DNA of 64,000 bases, from positions 1-64,000 of the forward strand of contig NZ_JBBKTX010000022.1 of the NCBI RefSeq assembly GCF_044962685.1. Direction: 5' to 3'. The DNA comes from Oceanobacter antarcticus (lineage in GTDB: Bacteria > Pseudomonadota > Gammaproteobacteria > Pseudomonadales > Oceanobacteraceae). Numbering within the stretch: position 1 is the first letter of the stretch; each line of letters begins with the position of its first letter. The position numbers and the translations under genes are program-made. The notes under the pieces were generated by a model that made no database searches, was not told where the DNA came from, and saw only the letters and a list, made by a program, of their open reading frames with translations. Of this stretch, positions 1-8,351 are shown in pieces.

Positions 1-51
1 AGAACTGCCACTGTCATCGCAACGAACAAGTGATGGTTAACAGGAAATAAA

Positions 52-269
52 TCAAGGGCATATGGCAGGTGTCAGGGCCAAGTCATCCTTGATATTGGGG
101 AAGCGTCTATATATGTCCCCTTCACCTTGAGGCCAGGAGTCGGCTATCGGCGCATCCGGGGTCTGGTAATCCGGGGCCGGTTGGCGCATCCGGCAAAGAA
201 TACGGCCAGCGCCAGAGGCAACAGTCGCAAGGCAGGACTGATGGGGTGGGTCACGGTTTGCGTCGTCAT
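52..269 (-). pseudogene. Remnant of RND-efflux outer membrane factor (NodT/OprM family)
   Basis: The ATG at 269 follows a good AGGAG ribosome site (six bases spacing). It opens a 41-residue frame with a lipoprotein signal ending in LAVFFAGC, then stops at 144 after a basic, uninformative tail. Shifting frame just after the GCA of the lipobox gives PDYQTPDAPIADSWPQG and runs to a stop at 52-54. GC-A-x-GPDYxxPxxPxxxxW is the usual mature N-terminus of NodT/OprM-type outer membrane lipoproteins, which are about 450 residues long. I infer a frameshifted, heavily truncated efflux outer-membrane gene. The family call rests on this short motif only. Confidence 0.55.
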
Positions 270-954
270 ATCAGACTCCTGCGGCATCCACGATTTTTCT
301 ATAAGGTGCTGTGCTTTCTCGCCGCCATAAAATAGAACACTATAAACGTCAGCAATTTCTCCTAATGCACAAAAGCCGCACGCAGAGACGAAAGAATCAA
401 TATCAATCTGTTTATTCACTACCGATGTATCACAGCAGAGTGGATGAAAAACCGTTAATTTACCCTGCTCCAACAACAGTAAATCGGCGAATAAAGACTC
501 GCTGTCGATTAACGCAACGCGAAATGCAGCACTCGCTGCCAGTCGAGTACCATTGCGAATGGCGGCACCGTGGGTGGCATGCTCACGAAAAATCTCAGCT
601 CCTGTATCAGCGGCATCTTTTGCAGCCAACACGATATTTTCGATTTCAGAGTTAATCGCCTCGACTGAAGCTTCATATACCCAAAAAGCTGGTTCGTGTA
701 GATCCAATCGACCGTTGTTACAACATTTTTGAAGCGTCAAATAACAAGCTCTCCATATCCTAACCATATATATTGAGACGCTGCTCCTGCTTAAAATGAA
801 ACCCCTTATTGGAAGAAATTGTTAAACGTGGAATTCCTCGAAGAGCACAACGGACAGCGAACAGAATGACACCATTTCTATCTTTTTCAGCGATCGTTAC
901 CAGCCTGGCTTGAATTTGTTCCTGATCAAAATCACTGGAGTTCGTGGTGTTCAT
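270..954 (-). pseudogene. Hypothetical protein gene split by a frameshift at an AT repeat
   Basis: An ATG at 954 (AAAGGA about 12 bases upstream) begins a frame that stops at 760-762 right after a short TATATATA tract (about 765-772). A second frame with no ribosome site of its own starts inside the tract and continues to the downstream lipoprotein remnant without a stop. Adding one AT unit would join both halves into one protein of roughly 230 residues. The halves are acidic to neutral, with an alanine-rich middle (around residues 110-150) and no membrane segment. I do not recognise the family. The joined frame runs into the next start codon, so the original C-terminus also seems lost. Confidence 0.45.
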
Positions 955-1067
955 ATGACGATCGTCCTTTGAAAATCTCATTGACCAAATATCGTACAGC
1001 AATGCTGCTATTGATTGATGATTAACCGCATCAAAAACCATACGGCCAGAACCCGACAGGAAGAACC

Positions 1068-1265
1068 ATGCGAACCACAATCACAATCGACGATGAGCTT
1101 TATTACAGCGCCTTGTCCCTGGCGGCTCCCGGCACCGACAAAGCGGCACTGGTGCGTCAGGCAATGCAAACCTTTGTCCGTGTCGAATCAGCCAAACGGC
1201 TGGCCTGTCTGGGTGGTACGGCACCGACGATGGCCGGCCAGCGAGAAGTACCTGAAAACCAATGA
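1068..1265 (+). CDS. vapB: VapB-family type II antitoxin
   Basis: This 65-residue protein begins MRTTITIDDELYYSAL, the ribbon-helix-helix DNA-binding start typical of VapB/DUF2191 antitoxins, followed by the conserved segment DKAALVRQAMQTFVRVESAKRLA. An AGGAAG ribosome site lies five bases before the ATG. Such antitoxins bind the PIN-domain RNase VapC through the C-terminal tail and repress their own promoter. The gene overlaps the following vapC remnant by ATGA, the normal coupled arrangement. The antitoxin frame is intact although its toxin partner is dead, so it may persist as an orphan repressor or anti-toxin. Family confident; function inferred. Confidence 0.9.
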   Translation: MRTTITIDDELYYSALSLAAPGTDKAALVRQAMQTFVRVESAKRLACLGGTAPTMAGQREVPENQ

Positions 1266-1560
1266 ACGTATTGGTTGATACGTCGGTATGAGTCAATCAT
1301 TTCCGCCGCCCAAATTCCGCTTTGGCTCATTTACTGATGACAGGTCAGGTCAGCCTGCATCCAATGGTCATTGGTGAGTTGGCGTGTGGTACGCCGCCGC
1401 AACGACAACAGACACTGAGCGATCTGGCGCGGCTTCGCTCGACACATATATCAACCTGCTGGCATCGGTATTGATCAGCCCGGAAGGCGTTCTGTGGACA
1501 GAGGATAAACGCCTGGCAAAACTGGCCAAGCGTTTTGATATTGCATGGTCTGAACAGTAA
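1262..1560 (+). pseudogene. vapC: Degraded VapC PIN-domain toxin
   Basis: The ATG at 1262 overlaps the vapB stop. Translation gives MNVLVDTSV, a TGA at 1289-1291, then VNHFRRPNSALAHLL and VIGELACGTPP. The canonical start is VDTSVW, so the nonsense codon replaces the conserved Trp (TGG to TGA). After LARLRST the frame changes, and the C-terminal end reappears as NLLASVLISPEGVLWTEDKRLAKLAKRF, stopping at 1558-1560. The part between them, which should hold the second acidic cluster of the PIN active site, is missing (about 28 codons by family comparison). At least one nonsense mutation plus an internal frame-changing deletion make it inactive as an RNase. Confidence 0.88.
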
Positions 1561-1613
1561 AAGCAGACAACATTCGTCCTCTGCCACTTGAAGACACCAC
1601 CCGACGTCGAACG

Positions 1614-1907
1614 TCAGACGGCCCCTGCATCCTTCAGAATCTCGGCGTATTCCGCGCCTTTCTCATGCTGGCTGATGGTGCCCAGAATGGTGTCACCCGC
1701 AGCGTTGGTGGCATTCAGGTCGTGGCCCTGAGCCTTGAACAGTTCGATATACTGGGCAAACGTGCCGGGTACCATGTAGCGGTAGGCACGGATGGCACCA
1801 ATATAATCCGAGCTGTCGCCATCGTAGCTAGGGACGTTGAGAAATTCACTCAGTTGGGCTTCGCTCCAGTCACCACCAAATACTTTTTCTTTATCTTTCT
1901 TTTGCAT
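1614..1907 (-). CDS. PA4642-family small conserved protein
   Basis: This 97-residue soluble protein starts MQKKDKEKVFGGDW and contains IRAYRYMVPGTFAQYIELF and a C-terminal DAAGDT-like helical region. Layout and length resemble the uncharacterised PA4642 family of Pseudomonas and relatives, which has no assigned reaction. No signal peptide or membrane segment is seen. The gene stands alone on the minus strand between the vapBC remnant and trmB, about 100 bases downstream of the trmB stop. The family assignment is from memory of similar sequences and could be wrong; that it is a real gene is supported by its clean start and composition. Confidence 0.65.
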   Translation of the reverse strand: MQKKDKEKVFGGDWSEAQLSEFLNVPSYDGDSSDYIGAIRAYRYMVPGTFAQYIELFKAQGHDLNATNAAGDTILGTISQHEKGAEYAEILKDAGAV

Positions 1908-2012
1908 GTTGATGCTCCGTCAGACGTCGGCCGTCGAAGCCAGACGTTGAATAGTTAATTCTGTATCCGATGCCATCACTTAACGATGCATCTTTGCTAT
2001 TACTATCGGGTG

Positions 2013-2801
2013 TTAGTCAATTTTTCGGTACTTTATATCCCAAACGCCGTGGCCTTTACCCTGACCCCGCTTTTCAAAGCGGGTCAGCGGGCGTTCGTCC
2101 GGGCGTTCAACACACTGGCCGGAGCCAGCAATATTCTCGTACCCTGCTTGCGCATCCATTACCTCGATCATGTGTTCCATATAGTTTTCCCAGTCGGTGG
2201 CCATATGAAAGATGCCACCCGGCTTGAGAATACGGCGCAGGGTCTGGGCGAATTCGGTTTGTACAATGCGGCGCTTGTGGTGTTTTTTCTTGTGCCACGG
2301 GTCGGGGAAAAACAGTTGGATGGTATCGATGCTGTTATCCGGAATCAGTTTCAGCACTTCAATGGCATCATCCTTGTAGGTGCGCACATTCATAACCCCC
2401 GCTTCTTCCGCCAAATTCAGCAAAGAACCCACACCTGGCAGATGGACTTCCACGCCGATAAAGTTTTTTTCGGGGGCCTGAACGGCCATTTCGACCAGTG
2501 ACTGGCCCATGCCGTAGCCAATTTCCAGTACGGTATGAGCGGCACGCCCAAACACGTCAGCCGGAACGATTGGGCCGTCGGCCAATTCCAGACCCCACTC
2601 CGTCCATTTACGCTCCAGTGCCTGTTCCTGACCTTTGGTCAGGCGACCGGCGCGGATCACAAAGCTTTTGATACCACGACGATAGACCGGCTTGTCGTCT
2701 ACAGACGCTTGCTCCGCCGCAATTTCATCCCCTTCAGGCAGGGAAGTGGCGGTGTCATTCGGAAGGTTGTCGTTCAGGTTGTTGGACTCGTGTTCTGTCA
2801 C
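2013..2801 (-). CDS. trmB: tRNA (guanine-N7-)-methyltransferase TrmB
   Basis: TrmB methylates N7 of guanine 46 in the variable loop of many tRNAs using S-adenosylmethionine. The 262-residue protein has an acidic, poorly conserved N-terminus (residues 1-38), then the family start YRRGIKSFVIRAGRLTKGQ, the SAM-binding loop VLEIGYGMGQSL (about 90-102), GVEVHLPGVGSLL, and the catalytic signature FPDPWHKKKHHKRR (about 163-178). The usual loop is GFGMGxS; here it reads GYGMGQS. The C-terminal ERPLTRFEKRGQ segment is also typical. Sixteen bases separate it from the upstream DUF423 gene, so the two are probably co-transcribed. Cytoplasmic, housekeeping. Confidence 0.97.
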   Translation of the reverse strand: MTEHESNNLNDNLPNDTATSLPEGDEIAAEQASVDDKPVYRRGIKSFVIRAGRLTKGQEQALERKWTEWGLELADGPIVPADVFGRAAHTVLEIGYGMGQSLVEMAVQAPEKNFIGVEVHLPGVGSLLNLAEEAGVMNVRTYKDDAIEVLKLIPDNSIDTIQLFFPDPWHKKKHHKRRIVQTEFAQTLRRILKPGGIFHMATDWENYMEHMIEVMDAQAGYENIAGSGQCVERPDERPLTRFEKRGQGKGHGVWDIKYRKID

Positions 2802-2817
2802 TCAGGAATGCCTAACG

Positions 2818-3210
2818 TTAATCAGTGGAAGTAGAAGTCGTCATCGAACGGGCCGCGATAAATAACAAGCCCCAACCAATCAGCCAGCTGACGCCGCCAA
2901 TCGGGGTGATCATGCCCAGCATGCGAATATTCAACAGCACCATGGCGTACAGACTGCCGCAAAACAGCAATAACCCAAGCACCATAAACAGCGCCGCCCG
3001 ATTGAGCCAGACCTGCGGCTGCTGCAGTTGCCAAACCCCCAGGCCCAGCAACACGGCGGCGTGCAGCAGATGGTAGTCAACGGCGGTCTGGTAGACTGTC
3101 ATCATCGGCGGCGTCAGATGGTCTTTGAGGCCATGGGCACCAAATGCACCGAGTGCTACGCCCAGAAAACCGGCGATGGCCGCCAGCATCAACGTCATTC
3201 GTGCCTGCAT
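2818..3210 (-). CDS. DUF423 (YgdD-like) small inner-membrane protein
   Basis: This 130-residue protein has four hydrophobic helices and the DUF423 hallmarks: GALGVALGAFGAHGLK-like start (LGVALGAFGAHGLKDHL, residues 17-33), YQTAVDYHLLHAA (40-52), an internal FCGSLYAMVLL and the C-terminal MITPIGGVSWLIGWG. The family is widespread in the inner membrane of proteobacteria and has no established biochemical role. It lies just upstream of trmB on the same strand with a 16-base gap. Identification as DUF423 is strong; nothing in the context suggests a specific function. Confidence 0.93.
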   Translation of the reverse strand: MQARMTLMLAAIAGFLGVALGAFGAHGLKDHLTPPMMTVYQTAVDYHLLHAAVLLGLGVWQLQQPQVWLNRAALFMVLGLLLFCGSLYAMVLLNIRMLGMITPIGGVSWLIGWGLLFIAARSMTTSTSTD

Positions 3211-3397
3211 GGGTCGGCTCCGATCAGCAAAATAGCGGGCTATTATAGAGGAGCGAGGGACGCAGGTCAGCTTTGGTGGAGGAATAGCAGGACGTTCAGC
3301 CCGCCCAATAGTTCATGACACGGTATTGCAACAAAGCCATTGGCCCATCACCACAGCCCATTGCTATCATGTCCCTTCCTGAAAGTGAGGCAACCGA

Positions 3398-4882
3398 GTG
3401 AAATACAACGACCTTCGCGACTTTATCGACCAGCTGGAAGCGCTGGGTGAACTCAAGCGCATCAGTTATCCCGTCGATCCGCATCTGGAAATGACTGAAA
3501 TTGCCGACCGGGTGTTACGCGCCGAAGGCCCGGCACTGCTGTTCGAGAACCCCAAGGGTTACGATATGCCCGTGCTGGCGAACCTGTTTGGTACGCCCAA
3601 GCGGGTGGCGATGGGGATGGGTGAAAACTCGGTGGAGGCGCTGCGGGAAGTCGGCAAGCTGCTGGCTTTTCTGAAAGAGCCAGAGCCACCCAAGGGCATG
3701 AAAGACGTCTGGGAAAAGCTGCCGATTTTCAAGAAAGTCCTCACCATGGGCCCGAGTGTGGTTAAAAAAGCACCCTGTCAGCAGGTGGTGATTGAAGGTG
3801 ATGACGTGGATCTGGGCAAGATTCCGGTGATGCATTGCTGGCCTGGTGATGTCGCTCCACTGATCACCTGGCCTTTGGTGATCACCAAAGGCCCACACAA
3901 AGAGCGCCATAATCTGGGTATTTATCGCCAGCAGGTCATCGGCAAAAACAAGGTGATTATGCGCTGGCTCAGCCATCGGGGTGGCGCACTCGATTTTCTG
4001 GAATGGCAAAAGGCGCATCCGGGCGAACCCTTCCCGGTTACCGTGGCACTAGGGGCCGACCCCGCGACCATTTTGGGGGCCGTCACGCCGGTACCGGATA
4101 CCCTCAGCGAATACGCGTTTGCCGGCCTGCTGCGCGACAGCAAAACCGAGCTGGTAAAAAGTATCGGTAACGAATTATTGCTGCCTGCCAGTGCCGAGAT
4201 CGTATTGGAAGGCGTGATCCATGCTGGTGAAATGGCGCCGGAAGGGCCCTATGGTGACCACACTGGTTACTACAACGAAGTCGATCAGTTCCCGGTCTTC
4301 ACCGTCGAACGCATTACCCACCGCCGCGATCCTATTTACCACAGTACTTATACCGGTCGGCCACCGGATGAACCCGCAATCCTTGGTGTGGCCCTGAACG
4401 AGGTATTTGTACCGATTCTGCAAAAGCAGTTTCCAGAAATCGTCGACTTCTATCTGCCGCCAGAAGGCTGTTCTTACCGCATGGCGATTGTCAGCATGAA
4501 GAAGCAGTACCCCGGTCACGCCAAACGGGTGATGATGGGGGTATGGTCGTTTTTACGCCAGTTTATGTACACCAAGTTTGTCATTGTGGTAGACGACGAT
4601 GTGAACACTCGCGACTGGAAAGACGTGATTTGGGCGATCACTACCCGCATGGATCCGGCACGGGACACCACCCTGATAGAAAACACCCCCATCGACTACC
4701 TCGATTTTGCCTCGCCAGTCTCTGGTCTGGGTTCGAAAATGGGGATGGATGCCACCAACAAATGGCCTGGCGAAACCAGCCGCGAATGGGGCACCCCGAT
4801 TGTGAAAGACCCGAGCGTCGTTGCATATATCGATGACATCTGGTCGGAACTGGGCCTCGACCCGATGGATGCAGAGCCGTGA
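3398..4882 (+). CDS. ubiD: 4-hydroxy-3-polyprenylbenzoate decarboxylase UbiD
   Basis: UbiD removes the carboxyl group of 4-hydroxy-3-polyprenylbenzoate in ubiquinone synthesis, using the prenylated FMN cofactor made by UbiX. The protein is 494 residues, the family's normal length. It starts with GTG, giving KYNDLRDFIDQLEALGELKRI, the standard UbiD N-terminus, and shows NLFGTPKRVAMGMG, EAPEGPYGDHTGYYN-like (EMAPEGPYGDHTGYYN, about 278-293), RPPDEPAILG and PEGCSYRMAIVSMKKQYPGHAK. The ribosome site is GTGAGG eight bases upstream. The stop overlaps the start of the next reductase gene (GTGA), so the two are translationally coupled. ubiX is not in the window. Confidence 0.97.
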   Translation: MKYNDLRDFIDQLEALGELKRISYPVDPHLEMTEIADRVLRAEGPALLFENPKGYDMPVLANLFGTPKRVAMGMGENSVEALREVGKLLAFLKEPEPPKGMKDVWEKLPIFKKVLTMGPSVVKKAPCQQVVIEGDDVDLGKIPVMHCWPGDVAPLITWPLVITKGPHKERHNLGIYRQQVIGKNKVIMRWLSHRGGALDFLEWQKAHPGEPFPVTVALGADPATILGAVTPVPDTLSEYAFAGLLRDSKTELVKSIGNELLLPASAEIVLEGVIHAGEMAPEGPYGDHTGYYNEVDQFPVFTVERITHRRDPIYHSTYTGRPPDEPAILGVALNEVFVPILQKQFPEIVDFYLPPEGCSYRMAIVSMKKQYPGHAKRVMMGVWSFLRQFMYTKFVIVVDDDVNTRDWKDVIWAITTRMDPARDTTLIENTPIDYLDFASPVSGLGSKMGMDATNKWPGETSREWGTPIVKDPSVVAYIDDIWSELGLDPMDAEP

Positions 4883-5946
4883 GTGACGTTCAAAACAGCG
4901 GAACGGTTACCGTCACCTTTATGCCCAACCAGGTAACCATGCGCTGTCGCACCGATCAGACGCTGATGGATGCCGCCCGTGAACACGGCATCAAGATGAA
5001 AACCGCCTGTAAAAACGGCGTCTGTGAAATCTGTGCCGCCGACTGGGTCACTGGCGCACTGGAATTTATCAATCCCATGGGCAGCCAAATACTTGATAAA
5101 AACAATCGGGTATTATGCTGCGTAGCAATTCCCAAAACGGATACCCAGATTTTTATGGCCAATGTTCAGCAGCCGGATTTCAAGCACCAGGTTAACCTGG
5201 CAATGCAGATTCAGTCAGTCGTCGCACTGAATGACGAAGTGTATGCCGTCGAGCTGCTGGCTCCGGCGGGCAAGGTGCTGGATTTCTGGCCAGGACAGTA
5301 TTTGATGCTGCCTATCCAGGAGGCCGACGGTGCCACCCGGCAAATTCCCTATTCCATTGCCAGCGCGCCGGGCAGCCTAACCGGCAAAGAGCCACGCCTG
5401 CTGGAACTGCATATTGCCAATGCCAGCGATACTGCGGCACGAGTGATTAGCCAGCTGCAAAATAGCCCGACAATCACAGTCACCCTGCCAATGGGTGACT
5501 GCTTTGTCTCGCCAACACAGTTGCAGGCCTGCGCTGGCAAGCCGATTATTCTGATCGCGGCCGGTACCGGTTTTGCTCAAATCAAGGCACTGGCCGAAGG
5601 GATTCTGGCACTGGCACCGGAGCAGGAAATTCATCTGTATTGGTCGAACCGCAGTTCCGGCGGCTTCTACATGGCCGACTTGCCACGGCAGTGGGATCAC
5701 GACCACGCCAACCTGCATTTTCACCCGATTCTGGAACAACACGCCGACGACTGGAACGGCCGTGCGGGCTGGATCTATCAGGTGATTCAACACGACTTCA
5801 AAGATCTGAATGGCGTCCACGCCTATGCCTGTGGTTCACCGAATATGGTGTACGGCACCCTCGACCAACTGGAGCCGCTGGGGTTAAGCGAAGCCAATCT
5901 TCATTCCGATGTCCTGGCCTACGCACCACGGCCACAAAAGGCCTGA
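4879..5946 (+). CDS. [2Fe-2S] ferredoxin-flavin reductase fusion (CDP-6-deoxyglucoseen reductase-like)
   Basis: The 355-residue protein has an N-terminal plant-type ferredoxin domain (about 8-95) with cluster ligands in ACKNGVCEIC and RVLCC, then a flavin-binding barrel containing RQIPYSIASAP (about 154-164, the RxYS-type FAD motif) and an NAD-binding domain with IAAGTGFAQIKAL. This is the architecture of phenol-hydroxylase or CDP-6-deoxyglucoseen reductases, which pass electrons from NAD(P)H through FAD to the iron-sulfur cluster. In Pseudomonas-like genomes such a gene commonly follows ubiD. The GTG start overlaps the ubiD stop. I infer electron delivery to an unknown acceptor, or general flavin reduction; the natural partner is not evident. 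Confidence 0.85.
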   Translation: MSDVQNSGTVTVTFMPNQVTMRCRTDQTLMDAAREHGIKMKTACKNGVCEICAADWVTGALEFINPMGSQILDKNNRVLCCVAIPKTDTQIFMANVQQPDFKHQVNLAMQIQSVVALNDEVYAVELLAPAGKVLDFWPGQYLMLPIQEADGATRQIPYSIASAPGSLTGKEPRLLELHIANASDTAARVISQLQNSPTITVTLPMGDCFVSPTQLQACAGKPIILIAAGTGFAQIKALAEGILALAPEQEIHLYWSNRSSGGFYMADLPRQWDHDHANLHFHPILEQHADDWNGRAGWIYQVIQHDFKDLNGVHAYACGSPNMVYGTLDQLEPLGLSEANLHSDVLAYAPRPQKA

Positions 5947-6114
5947 CAAAGAGGGTGACAGCTGGCAGACTCCTGCCGATTTGGCCAACAATGGAGTTCG
6001 AGTAACGGCACCGTTGCGGTCTTAACATTCCGACAACCCTGGCCAGTTACTCGACTATGGTGAGCCGAGCATACGCTAACCTGACATCGAAAGAGCAATC
6101 ATCAAGGAGCATTT

Positions 6115-6951
6115 ATGGACTGGTTAAATCAACTGGGCAATTCAATTTCCAGCGAAGAAATATGGGCAGAATACCTGCTACCGTGGGGAACCCAGATCAT
6201 ACTGGCATTGGTTGTTTTTATTGTTGGCCGCATGATCGCCAATCTGCTGGTCAAGGCGGTACTCAGCATGATGGGCAAAGCCAAGGTTGAACCTATCCTG
6301 ACCGATTTTGTGGGTACGGTACTGGGTGCGCTGTTACTGGTACTGGTGATTGTCATCTCACTCTCGCAGCTGGGGCTGGATACCACCTCACTGATCACCT
6401 TGCTCGGTGCCGCTGGCCTGGCCGTTGGTCTGGCATTAAAAGATTCGCTGTCGCATTTTGCCGCAGGAGTCATGCTGATTCTGTTTCGCCCGTTCAAGGT
6501 CGGCGACTATGTCGAAGTTGATGGCGTTGCCGGATCCGTTGATAAAATCACCATTTTCAGCACACGCCTGAAAACCCCCGACAACCGGGTAGTGACCGTT
6601 CCGAACTCCAATGTCTTTGGCAACACTATGGTTAACTACTCGGAAGAGGCCACCCGCCGTCTGGATATGGTGGTCGGCATCTCTTACGGCAGTGACCTGC
6701 TGCTGGCCAAAAAAATTCTGATGGACATGCTGGCCAGCGATGAGCGCGTATTAAAGGATCCCGAGTTCAAGGTCGCGGTATCCGAACTGGCCGATTCCTC
6801 CGTCAACTTTGTCGTACGTCCTTGGGTCAAGGCATCGGACTATTGGGCCGTCAAATGGGATCTGACCGAAGCCATCAAGCTGCGTTTTGACGCTGAAGGC
6901 ATCGAGATTCCATTTCCACAGATGGATGTCCATATCAACAACCCGGACTAA
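6115..6951 (+). CDS. mscS: Small-conductance mechanosensitive channel MscS
   Basis: MscS opens under membrane tension and releases solutes during hypo-osmotic shock. The 278-residue protein matches E. coli MscS in length and layout: three membrane helices (about 25-45, 62-85, 92-125), the pore-lining third helix with LGAAGLAVGLALKDSLSHFAAGVML, the beta-domain start FRPFKVGDYVEV, and the cytoplasmic vestibule with VPNSNVFGNTMVNYS. AAGGAGC lies just before the ATG. It stands alone, with about 170 bases upstream and 120 downstream. Family assignment is secure. Confidence 0.96.
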   Translation: MDWLNQLGNSISSEEIWAEYLLPWGTQIILALVVFIVGRMIANLLVKAVLSMMGKAKVEPILTDFVGTVLGALLLVLVIVISLSQLGLDTTSLITLLGAAGLAVGLALKDSLSHFAAGVMLILFRPFKVGDYVEVDGVAGSVDKITIFSTRLKTPDNRVVTVPNSNVFGNTMVNYSEEATRRLDMVVGISYGSDLLLAKKILMDMLASDERVLKDPEFKVAVSELADSSVNFVVRPWVKASDYWAVKWDLTEAIKLRFDAEGIEIPFPQMDVHINNPD

Positions 6952-7068
6952 ACGTCGACTCAGCCGTCAACCTGGCTATAAATACCACCCTCTATGCGAC
7001 CAATGGCGTAACGCCTTGGTCGCCAAAAACGCTCAAGATGTAACCACAATAATAAGAAGGTTACCTCC

Positions 7069-8313
7069 ATGTTTCGTTGCGTTGTATTCATTGCTCTCGC
7101 CCTGTCGACACTCGCCAGCCACGCCGCCGATCCTATTCGGCTAGGGCTGAACTATCCGTCCACTGGTCGTTACAAGGAACAGGGTATCGCCCAGGCCCGT
7201 GGCGCACTGATGGCCATCGAAGAGATTAATGCGGCTGGTGGCCTGCTGGGACGCCCGCTTGAATTACTCACCGCCAACACCGCTTCCAAACCGGAAAAAG
7301 CAGTTGAAAATGTCAAGCATCTTGCTGCTCAGGGTGCCTCCATGCTGTTTGGTGGCTCTTCCAGTGCCGTTGCTATCGCGGCGGGCAAAGAAGCGGCACG
7401 CCAGGGACTGATCTACTTCGGGACCCTGACCTATGCCAACGAGACCACCGACGAAGAAGGCCAGCGGTATATGTTTCGCGAAACCTACAACGCCTGGATG
7501 GCAGCCAAGGCGCTGGCGTTTTATCTCAACCAGAGTCTGGCGGGCAAAAAAGTGTTCTACCTGACGGCAGACTATAGCTGGGGCCATTCGACCGAGAGCT
7601 CGTTGCGTAACTTCACCAATACCAAAGACGAAAACATGCACCCCGGCGTGCTGGTTCCCTTCCCACGCCCGAAACAGTCTGATATTGAAAACGCCCTGAC
7701 CGCCGCAGAACGCTCCGGGGCTGACGTACTGATGATGATCCAGTTTGGTGATGATATGGCGACTGCGCTGAACCTGGCCTATCGCATGGGGCTGAAAGAA
7801 AAAATGACGATTGTAGTACCGAATCTGACGCTGGGAATGGCCAAGTCAGCCGGTGCTGGTGTGATGGAAGATGTGATCGGAGCCGTGCCCTGGTGCTGGC
7901 AAGTGCCCTATTTGTACGGCTTTGAAAAAGGGAAACAGTTTGTCGAACGCTTTGCCGAGCGCTTCCAGAAATACCCTTCCAGCTCTGCCGCTTCCGCCTA
8001 CAGTATTGTTTATGAGTTCAAGTCTGCCGTAGAACGGACGGGCAGCCTGAACAGCAGCAAGCTGATCACAGCGCTGGAAAACCACACCTACACCAGTGTC
8101 AAGGATCCACAAACCTGGCGGGATTTTGATCACCAGAACCTGCAATCCGTCTATGTCGTCAAAGGTAAACAGCGTGCCAGGGTACTGGCAGACAAGTTTA
8201 ATGAGGACTATTTCGAGGTCTTGCTGAACATCTCAGGCAACACCGCCGCTAAAACTTATGACGAGTGGGTGGCAACGCGGCAAGCAGCTGGCAAGCCTGT
8301 CCGCCTGCAATAG
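7069..8313 (+). CDS. Orphan periplasmic amide/urea-type (Peripla_BP_5/6) binding protein
   Basis: A Sec signal peptide (residues 1-20, likely cleaved at SHA-AD) precedes DPIRLGLNYPSTGRYKEQG and AMAIEEINAAGGLLGRPLELL-like sequence typical of type I periplasmic binding proteins of the branched-chain amino acid, urea and short-chain amide class. A two-lobe fold is expected across residues 22-390. No permease or ATPase genes lie beside it: the next gene downstream (hemY) converges from the other strand. It may therefore feed a transporter encoded elsewhere or act as a sensor. The ligand cannot be read from the sequence; urea or amides are only a family-level guess. Confidence 0.85.
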   Translation: MFRCVVFIALALSTLASHAADPIRLGLNYPSTGRYKEQGIAQARGALMAIEEINAAGGLLGRPLELLTANTASKPEKAVENVKHLAAQGASMLFGGSSSAVAIAAGKEAARQGLIYFGTLTYANETTDEEGQRYMFRETYNAWMAAKALAFYLNQSLAGKKVFYLTADYSWGHSTESSLRNFTNTKDENMHPGVLVPFPRPKQSDIENALTAAERSGADVLMMIQFGDDMATALNLAYRMGLKEKMTIVVPNLTLGMAKSAGAGVMEDVIGAVPWCWQVPYLYGFEKGKQFVERFAERFQKYPSSSAASAYSIVYEFKSAVERTGSLNSSKLITALENHTYTSVKDPQTWRDFDHQNLQSVYVVKGKQRARVLADKFNEDYFEVLLNISGNTAAKTYDEWVATRQAAGKPVRLQ

Positions 8314-8351
8314 CTCAGCGATAAACCGCCAGCCAACAAGCGGGGAGGTGT

